Assembly: GCF_035046485.1 (NCBI RefSeq)
Contig: NC_085137.1
Coordinates: 443,118,334-443,182,333 of the forward strand
DNA: 64,000 bases
Source of the DNA: Aedes albopictus
Lineage: Eukaryota; Arthropoda; Insecta; Diptera; Culicidae
Direction: 5' to 3'
Part shown: positions 56,576 to 64,000 of the stretch, piece after piece
How the letters are laid out: the number at the start of each line of letters is the position of its first letter
Position numbering within the stretch: the stretch's first letter is position 1
Program-made: the position numbers and the translations under genes
Notes under the pieces: generated by a model
Seen by the model: the letters and a program-made list of their open reading frames with translations, nothing else
What the model was told of the DNA's origin: nothing
Databases searched by the model: none

Positions 56576-57900
56576 TCTTTTCAGAAGTTCCCTTTGGTTT
56601 TATTTCAGCTTTCCTACAGAAGTTCTCTTCGGGTTCTTGCTTAAGAAGTTTCTTCTCGGCATTCTTTCAGAAGCTCCAAGAATTCGTTAATGAAACTTCT
56701 TGGGGGATTCCTCCTAGAATTTTTTTCGGAATCCTTTTAGGAACTTCCGGGGTCATAGAACTTATTAGGGGTCATATCCCGGCGATTCTTCTCTATTCCC
56801 CAAATGTTTTTGTTATTGAATAGCTTTATCTGCTGCAGTTTTATAAAACATCCTCCAGATGTTCGTTTTGGGTTTTCTTTAAAAGCTCTTTCTGAGATAA
56901 CATTTCTTCAGGATTTCATTCTGTGAATCCCGGTTAAAGTACATTCCAAAAGGAATTCCATTTCCAGAAGGAACCTTTATAGAAATCACAAAAATAGTTC
57001 CTGGGGAGTTCCTGGTACTCCTGTTATGCATGCCAGATAAAACCACTTTGAGAATTTCAGAAAAAAAAATAATGGAAGAATCACAGAGAGAACTTTTGAA
57101 GGAATTCTGGATAGACACTTGAGAAAATATCAATTGAACCACTCATATAAAATAACGATGGAGTTTCTCAGAGTCATTCCAAAATTTCCCCGGAATCTCA
57201 AAAAAAATCCTTGAAAAATAACAGAAGGCAAAAAGAAGAAGTGAATTCCGGAAGGAACTTCTGGAATTATTAATACACCGGCTGAAACCACGGTCGAAAT
57301 TCCCAGAAAGAGGCATCTTTAAAGAAACTCTGGGATAAATTCCAGAAGCAACATCTGGCCAATCTTGGAAAATCTTGGCGGACCCCTAGAAGAAACTCCA
57401 GGAGGTATCCGTAACTTCTAGGGTACTTCTGGGGAAATTCAAGAAAATCTTCAAGAAACTCCTTGAGGAATCTCAGAAAAAATAAAGAACGCGTTGAAAA
57501 ATCATAAAGGAAACTTTTGAAGAATTACCAGAAGGAACTGCTGGAGGGATTTTCAAAAGCGGACATCCTAAGGAACTTCTTCACGACTTCAAGAAGAAAC
57601 TTTTTGTGGATTACCAGAAACTTCTTGTGGAACACCAGAAGAAACTGCTGTAGTAATTTTAGTATGAACTTCTGGGAGTCCCTCGATGGAACCTCTGTTG
57701 AAATCTTAGAAAGACCTCTTAGATCAATCTCGAAGGCAATCTTGGAGGAATTCCAGAATGAGCTCCTGAATTAATCTTAGGAAGAACTCTAGAAGGAATC
57801 TAAGAAGAAACTTCCCTATGAAAATCTGAAGGAATTTATGGTGGAATTCAAAAAGAAATTCTAAAGGGATGCCTGAAGTAATTCATGGAGAATTATCACT
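56576..57900. repeat. degenerate GGAATTCC-type array
   Basis: Words such as ttcagaagttccc, ggaacttctgg and agaaactccagg recur throughout; more diverged than the other blocks. Confidence 0.65.
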
Positions 57901-58727
57901 CTGCAGCAGGCACATTCTTTACTAACTGACGTTCATCCAGTAGTCCATGGTTGTGAAAATTAAAAAAAAAAACAATAAATTGGAAAGACGGCAATTTTAA
58001 AGTGATGGAGACGCATGGTCATTCAGTACGTATATGAGCACAAAACTTGAAATTTTCAAAGAATGCAGCTAAGAAACTACTAGAAAAACATAAAAACAGA
58101 TATTTTGACCTTTTTTGAAAATTTAAGGTTACTGATTTTTTTCCCGATATTTTTTCTTAAATCTAGAATAATCTTTTCATTCGTGAAAAAATGCAAATCG
58201 GTTGTTTGGTTCGAAAGTTATGACGGCTCGAAAAAAAAAATGAGTTGTTTTGTTGGACCACCCGATTAATATCGGGTAACTTTTATTTTCGAATCTATTC
58301 TTTTTTCATGGAATGGCTACATTGGTTTATTTTTATTGCATTTTATCTAGTTGTTGGATTTTTTTTCTAAATTTCTAAAAAAAATATTGTAAATTTGTTT
58401 CTGTACAAGAACAAAATTACGAATTACATTTAAGTAGTTTATTGGTTCCCTTATAGCTTGTGCTTCCCATTTTCATCATGCGAAAAACAAAGGATTGAAG
58501 CGTTGTTTGTTTTTTGTTTTTATTTTTACATAGTTAGAAGTGAGCACGCATAAAAACAAAAATAACGGAATCGATCGGTGCCGTTATTTGGGAGCGTAAG
58601 ATTACTTATGGCACTCGTGCCCTTCAAGGTGAATCTAGATACATTTCCTCAATTTTGTTATTTTTCCGCTATTTGTATAATAAATCAAAGTCTAAAATCA
58701 AGTTTAAATTTCTGCAACATTGGCAAA
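57901..58727. other. unassigned AT-rich DNA
   Basis: Nothing supported. A short palindrome cccgattaatatcggg lies at 58261-58276. Confidence 0.35.
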
Positions 58728-58729
58728 TA

Positions 58730-59655
58730 CAGGGGAAAGACAAACTGATCGGAACAGGCAAAATTTAACTTGAAAAAAAATGGTCAAAAAGTTGTAACTT
58801 TTTGAAAATTGCATAAAAAATCTCATTGTTACAGTAAGTTCAAAAACTAATTGTGCATCAACGGTCCAAATTTGAAAAAAATATCGAGTGATTCTACACG
58901 AAGTTAAAAAGGTTCTAGAAAAGATAGAATTATTCAATAACTATATTTGAATTGCTATATTTCCGGATTCAATGAACCCAATTCAATGAAATTTTGAGTA
59001 CTTATGATTTATCTAATGAGCTTTGAAAAACTTTTGACTAAACTTAAAACTCTTAACACGGAAGAGAATTTTAATGATTTTAATTGTCTTATATAACACC
59101 AAATCAACAAAAATCAACATCGTTTCAAAATTCAAGATAGTAATTGTAGTTCATTTGAAGTTCCTCTAATTGACTTGAATACAAATACATATTGAAATAA
59201 AGTAGCAAAATAAGCGACAATAAATTTATTCTAGAAAGTAATGGGATGCTTATTTTCAATAGACCAATTTAAAAAAAAAAGCACAACATAAACAAAATCG
59301 ACAGCAATTATTTTTCTTATAACTAATTACAAGTTAGGTCAATTTTTTCTCATAGCTCATCATGAAAGTCATAAACAGTCAAAATTTCATTGCATTTGAT
59401 TAATTGGATCTGGAGATAAAACAGCTTAAATTTGGCTATCGGATAGTTATATCTTTTTCTAGAAACTTTCTAACTTCATGTAAAACAGCCACATCTGCCC
59501 CAAATTTGGACCATTGATACACAACTGGATCAACTGACAATGAAAATTTGAGAATATTTGATGCACTTTTCGAAAAATTATAGGTTAGTTGATCTTTTTT
59601 TTTTTTTTTGAAAGGCAAAAATTTCACCTGCTTCGATCATTTTGTCTATCCCCTG
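58730..59655. mobile_element. 926-bp foldback DNA element, TA target site (copy B)
   Basis: Starts CAGGGGAAAGACAAACTGAT and ends tttgtctatcccctg, with TA on both sides (58728-58729, 59656-59657). It follows element 13406-14326 along the full length, including the unique centre (taattgtagttcatttgaag, cctctaattgacttgaat). Arms are more diverged than in copy A. No transposase. Confidence 0.85.
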
Positions 59656-59657
59656 TA

Positions 59658-61544
59658 CACATCTTGTTTATTGTTGATATTTATAATGAAAGCTACTATG
59701 CAACGTGCTTCAATGTAGAGTTTGTTTTTTCGTATACACTCTTTAGATTGCACCACTTCATTTTTATTAAAATTTTCCATTCCATGGATTGTCTCCTCAA
59801 TTTGCAGAAGATCAAACCCATGTAGAACATTTCTCCGAAATGATGTCAAACACGTATCACTCATCGTGTCCCACATATCATTCGGTCGACTATTTCCCTT
59901 CAACCTGTATTCGCTTGACAGAGAGAATAAACGCACCTCATAAATTTTCCTATTTTACCTATGGCGAGGAGATGATGAATCCTCGAACAACCAACCATGC
60001 GGCTCCATTTGGACGCGCAGAAGCGTGCGTGGGAGAAAAATGACACCCATTAAGCATAAGCTCATCATTAAAGAAAACCGCGCTTCCAACCGACGACGAC
60101 GAATGGAAGACTACTGAGCTGAGCTGAGAGTCGCATTTACGACCAACACGCGATCCGCACGCACGCAATCCCTTCCCTTCTAAAACGCACACACGGTACG
60201 TTGTAGCTGTAGGTGGGTGTGCCACGAATGTGATTCCAATTTATTAGGACTCATTTTTCCTGCTTAGGAGGCACAATCTCGCAACCGAGTTTCGCATGCG
60301 GCGACGGCGGCGATGCGTGTGTCAGCAAAGAACGCACGTAGGACCTAGTCCTAGGTGGAACACTTCGTGTTCGGGGGTGTATCCACCACGCCACGATGTG
60401 ACTTACTCACGACGACGACGGCGATGGTGACTTCTGCTGGCTGCGTGTGGGAACAAATGTGCGGTGTTTCCGTCGTTCAATAATGGTTGCTGCGTCTTCT
60501 CGGATGATGAAAGGGATATAGTGCTGAGGAATTTCACGTTTTACGCGCAATAATAACGGTTATATATCTACGCGGGCGTTATTAGGTGTTTATTAGCACG
60601 GTTCAGGTTGAAGTGATTTAGGAGTGTGGCGTGGAGGTAACTGTGTCAGAGTATTTCCCGCGTTGCTAAGCGGGAGTCTGCGGTTCTAGAAAAATGATTA
60701 TTGTTCGGAATGCGCTGACGTTCCATAATGACGACTGTTACATAAACATAAACATTTTTGATGCGGTATTATGTGAAAAATAATTCAATACAAATAATCA
60801 CCATAGATTATAAACATTTCAATCGAAAGATGGATGGATATGTAAAAACATTTATAAAAAATACCATTGAACTTAAGAAGCATTTCGAACCATACATATG
60901 AGAGCAAATTAAAACAAAACAGAGGAATAACTCTTGGAGCAAAAATAAGTTTCAAGAGTGTGAAATATGACCTACACCAAAAAAGAAAGAAAACAACACA
61001 CTTTAATCAAAAAGCAATAAATGCTGGTTATATGGCTCCCAATAGGCTGTGCCGAGAACTGCTGAAGCTAGACTGAAACATGTCAATCATACAAAGAGTG
61101 CGACGCACGTTAGATCTCCCAAAACATACAGATGCCATAAAGTGTCTCAACACTGTACACGTGGGTTGATATCGATCTTATTTTTCACTGGAATCCACAC
61201 ATTCGCCTCAGTCAGTTTTACCGCCTTGGAGCGAGAATATTTGATAAGGTTGGATTCCTTCACCCGTTACGGTGGAAAAAAAAACGGATTCGTATTCGGT
61301 ACAGATTACTTTCATCCTTCCGGTTGGAGCGCAGTTACTACCTGTCTGCATATGGTGATTGATGTGAAATGGAATCTTTTGTAAAAGAAGGTTTCGCATT
61401 CCTACTGTTGCGCCTCTGTTGTGTATGTTTGTATACTGATTTTATTTGAGTGCTGCATGACCGGTTTCAGATAACGAATTTTCAAGTGATTTAAACCGAA
61501 ATATGATGTTGTTTGAATTCTTTCAGGTTTCACAGAGCAAAAAT
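59658..61544. other. unassigned, with a GC-richer centre
   Basis: 59960-60680 is rich in cgacgacg/gcgtgtg-type words without tandem order and resembles single-copy regulatory or 5' leader DNA more than the flanking repeats. I found no convincing exon. 60700-61540 is AT-rich and unassigned. Confidence 0.35.
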
Positions 61545-61726
61545 AGCTTCAACTTCATGTAGAGTAGCATCATATGTTAACTCACAATAGACAATCAGTG
61601 GAACAACTAACAGTGAAAATTTAAGAAATTTTGATGCACTTCACAAAAAGTTTCGACTACTTGAGTATTTTTTTGAAAAAAAAAAAAATATCTGTTTCGA
61701 GCATATTGTCTCTCCCATGTACTAGG
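61545..61726. mobile_element. right-end fragment of the 920-bp foldback family (copy C)
   Basis: The order cttcaacttcatgtagagta, aatcagtggaacaact, tttgatgcacttc, and attgtctctcccatgta follows the right arm of elements A and B (acttcatgtaaaac, gatgcacttttcg, gtctatcccctgta). The left part is missing. Confidence 0.6.
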
Positions 61727-62207
61727 CTACCCCAAAACAAACATATGGGGATATTTTATTATCGTACAAATTGATACGGAGGTTCTCAAAATTTAATGAT
61801 TTTTTTTCACAGGTGGGGTTCATATGTATATGAACAGACACTAAATTGAATAAAATCAGGGTCACCTTATTTTCCGGAAAACTCCAGTGGAAAACAAACA
61901 TTTTCCACAGACACCAATTATTTTGAAAAATCATAACTCAAGAACGAAGCGTAGATAGTCGTAGACACATTTGTTTTTGTGAAATCATAAGCAAATTTTC
62001 TCAGCAATTGAAAAAAAAAATCATAATGAAAATTTTTCCACTGTTGGGGAAAACTGGTTGGCAAAGTCGAAAAAACTAACTAAATCTAGTCTGTAAAAAT
62101 TCCAAAAAAACTATTTTTGAAATGATATTTTTTTAAGCTTTATTCTGTGAAGTTTTCAAGATGTGTTTTTTTTCGTTCCTGAGTAATAATCATTTTTGTG
62201 CAAATTA

Positions 62208-62441
62208 GATCGATGCAAATATTTCTTTTCTTTTATGTCCGATATCTTTCATCTGGTACGAGGGGGGCTAGACAAAAATAAAAAATAAATAAAAACTATT
62301 GAAAAGTTCAAAATTTTAACCATAATTGAAAAAATATGTTTCAGCTATTGAAAAGTTATTGCATGAAAACATTTTTTTATATCGAAAATAGAGTCATTGT
62401 ACGTTATGTGACATAAAACATGCTAAGTATTTGCATCGGCC
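62208..62441. mobile_element. PIF/Harbinger-like MITE, TTA target (copy a)
   Basis: Ends gatcgatgcaaatattt and aagtatttgcatcggcc are inverted; TTA flanks both sides (62205-62207, 62442-62444). A 3-bp TWA duplication is the mark of PIF/Harbinger elements. Confidence 0.65.
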
Positions 62442-62604
62442 TTACTAATCAAGACGGTCAAAAATTAACAATTAACATCTGAACAATTTCTACAAAATTG
62501 GCCATAGCTCAGAAATGGAGAAAACTACATCTTGAAAATTGCACAGAATTTAGCTTATGTAATTTCCTTCGAATTTTTTTTTTGAGAATTTTTCCGAGTT
62601 TTTC

Positions 62605-63157
62605 GGCTCTACCCCATTTGGCATAACGCCATTATGCATAACGCCGTTTGGCATAATGCCATTTGGTATAATGGCCATTTGGCATAATGTCGTTTGGCAT
62701 AACACGAAGAACAGCCTTCTTGATAAGGCCGATGCAAATATTTAATTTGTTTTATGTCACCCCCCCCCCCCCCCCCTTCAAAAATCAGAAAATATTGAAG
62801 GGGCGAAAAAAAAACATGGCGGCCAATGACTCCATTTTCAATAGATAAATTGTTTTCAAGCAACAATTTTTCGATAGTCGAAAAATATTTTTTTCAATAG
62901 TGTGTATAATTTTAAATTTTTCAATAGTTTTTTTTTGTTTGTTCCTTATTATTATTTGTCCCCCCCCTTGTACCCAATGAGAGGTCTCGGACATAAAAGA
63001 AAAATAATATTTGCATCGGCCTAAGAATGTGCATAATATTTGTTATGCCAAATGGCCATTATGCCAAATGGTCGTTATGCCAAATGGCTTTTATGCCATA
63101 TGGCGTTATGCCAAACGGCATTATGCCAAATGGCATTATGCCAAATGGGGTAGAGCC
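62605..63157. mobile_element. element with ends made of ggcataatgccattt repeats
   Basis: Left end ggctctaccccatttggcat and right end atgccaaatggggtagagcc are inverted. Each end continues as a short tandem array of ggcataatgccattt-type 15-mers (62620-62704 and 63042-63145). The centre is occupied by a second Harbinger-like MITE. Confidence 0.7.
62727..63021. mobile_element. PIF/Harbinger-like MITE, TAA target (copy b)
   Basis: Ends ggccgatgcaaatattta and aatatttgcatcggcc; TAA on both sides (62724-62726, 63022-63024). Same family as 62208-62441. Contains a run of C at about 62761-62777 and a second C run at 62961. Confidence 0.7.
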
Positions 63158-63393
63158 ACTTTTCCAACCGATTTTACTTAACTGTGGAAAATTTCAAGGA
63201 AAACAATTTTCATTTCTTATTTTTTCAATTGCTTAGAAAATTTGCTTATAATTTCACAAAAAAAAAGTGTATACTATGCTGTTATGAGTTATGATTTTTC
63301 AAAGAAGGTGTCTGTGGAAAATGTTTGTTTTCCACTGGAGTTTTCAGAAAATTAGGCGACCTTGATTTTTTTATTTAAGTTTTTGTTCATATA

Positions 63394-63806
63394 CAGGAAC
63401 TCTTCGATATAACGTACAAAAAAGTTTCTCTTTGTACGTTATATCGAAGTGTACGAATCAGATAAATATTCAATATTTTTTATGCTAATATTGATGATTT
63501 CGACGTGAAATTAACCCCAAATAATGATTTCGGTGAAATTCACAAAACCAATGATGAAAAACATGAGTTTTCACGAAAAAGGAATTTCGTTTTTGTGCAT
63601 CGATACATTTTGCTTCGATATATCGTACACTATTTTTTTCAATTTGCGCTAGTTCTAGATAACAAGGTTAATACTGCAAGAAAACAATGATTTGAGTGGT
63701 TTCGTAGCTTATCTGAGGATTATTTCTGGGATAAATTAAAATTTTCAATGTTGTACGTTATATCGAATTCACTATATCGAGGGTACGTTATATCGAAGAA
63801 TACCTG
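63394..63806. mobile_element. 413-bp pogo/Tigger-like MITE, TA target
   Basis: Ends CAGGAACTCTTCGATATAAC and GTTATATCGAAGAATACCTG are inverted; TA flanks both sides (63392-63393, 63807-63808). Further gtacgttatatcgaa copies lie just inside each end. The 'CAG...TCGATATAACGTAC' terminus is typical of pogo-type elements. Confidence 0.75.
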
Positions 63807-63905
63807 TATATGTGGCAGGGTTCAATGAAAAAAAAACATTAAATTCTGGGAACCTTCGTTCCAATTTGTACGATAATAAAAAAAACAATATGTTCATAAT
63901 TATTT

Positions 63906-64000
63906 GAAGAATTTTGGAGAACATTTCCCTAATATTTATTTTACAGACTGAACCACAGCGATTTTCAGAAGCAATTTAGTTTAAATTAGCAATCTCACAA
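63906..64000. other. unassigned window end
   Basis: AT-rich; nothing recognised. Confidence 0.4.

Larger units (their letters stand above)
61735..63905. mobile_element. foldback element broken by three insertions
   Basis: The left arm (61735-62204) is mirrored by right-arm pieces at about 62480-62600, 63158-63393 and 63809-63905. Matching blocks include gtggaaaacaaacattttcc with its complement and ttgtacgataataaaa with ttttattatcgtacaa. Insertions at 62208-62441, 62605-63157 and 63394-63806 account for the gaps. Without them the element would be about 1 kb. No coding sequence. Confidence 0.75.

Noticed and set aside
1..64000. Endogenous viral element
   Set aside because: I looked for RNA-virus-like polymerase or nucleoprotein frames because mosquito genomes often carry them. 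All coding relics I could place belong to retrotransposons.

Overview
The window looks like repeat-dominated nuclear DNA from an insect with a large genome, most likely a culicine (Aedes-type) mosquito. That call is inferred from its contents: an RTE/JAM1-like non-LTR retrotransposon, Penelope-like elements, BEL/Pao and Jockey/Juan-like relics, many palindromic MITEs, and kilobases of degenerate GGAATTCC-type short tandem repeats. There are no bacterial features, no operons and no complete cellular gene. The only good candidate for host coding sequence is one 119-bp TPR-like internal exon on the minus strand (17868-17986). The window is probably intronic or intergenic.

Layout. 1-5.1 kb: an old 310-bp tandem repeat, a GGAATTCC array, a tRNA-like sequence beside a hairpin, and G-rich/C-rich short repeats that switch strand. 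5.1-10.8 kb: two truncated Penelope-like elements (PLEs) with inverted 5' tails and hammerhead-like 3' motifs, and a palindromic hAT-like MITE between them. 10.8-17.4 kb: LTR/primer-site fragments, a 921-bp TA-flanked foldback element, a Jockey relic and a 701-bp foldback. 17.4-24.8 kb: the TPR exon, then a decayed BEL/Pao element whose protease and integrase remnants are separated by a short-repeat array, then a 140-bp tandem repeat holding a TTAA MITE. 25.2-28.2 kb: a TA-flanked MITE and a structurally complete, apparently non-coding LTR retroelement (2,636 bp, 240-bp LTRs that read as identical, tRNA-Arg primer site, purine tract, 5-bp target duplication) whose body carries an alternating 79-bp minisatellite. 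28.2-32.5 kb: a reverse-transcriptase relic and several inverted-repeat elements. 32.5-37.1 kb: a GGAATTCC-type array. 37.1-40.35 kb: a very regular 11-bp/13-bp satellite. 40.4-43.5 kb: single-copy-looking DNA with a foldback MITE and a third hammerhead-like motif. 43.7-49.1 kb: AT-rich arrays split by a 1,341-bp element with eight copies of a 16-mer, then a homogeneous 24-bp array. 50.95-54.39 kb: a nearly complete RTE retrotransposon, minus strand. 54.4-57.9 kb: more GGAATTCC array. 58.7-63.9 kb: a second copy of the 920-bp foldback and a nested stack of at least four DNA elements.

The coding relics (RTE, PLE endonuclease, BEL/Pao, Jockey) are autonomous families. The many non-coding elements look like passengers mobilised by enzymes encoded elsewhere. 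The most interesting items are the coding-free LTR element with its two-type minisatellite, the hammerhead-like RNA motifs with a compensatory base-pair change between PLE copies, the 11/13-bp satellite, the 1.3-kb element with eight internal 16-mers, and the three or four LTR fragments that begin at a tRNA-Arg primer-site sequence.
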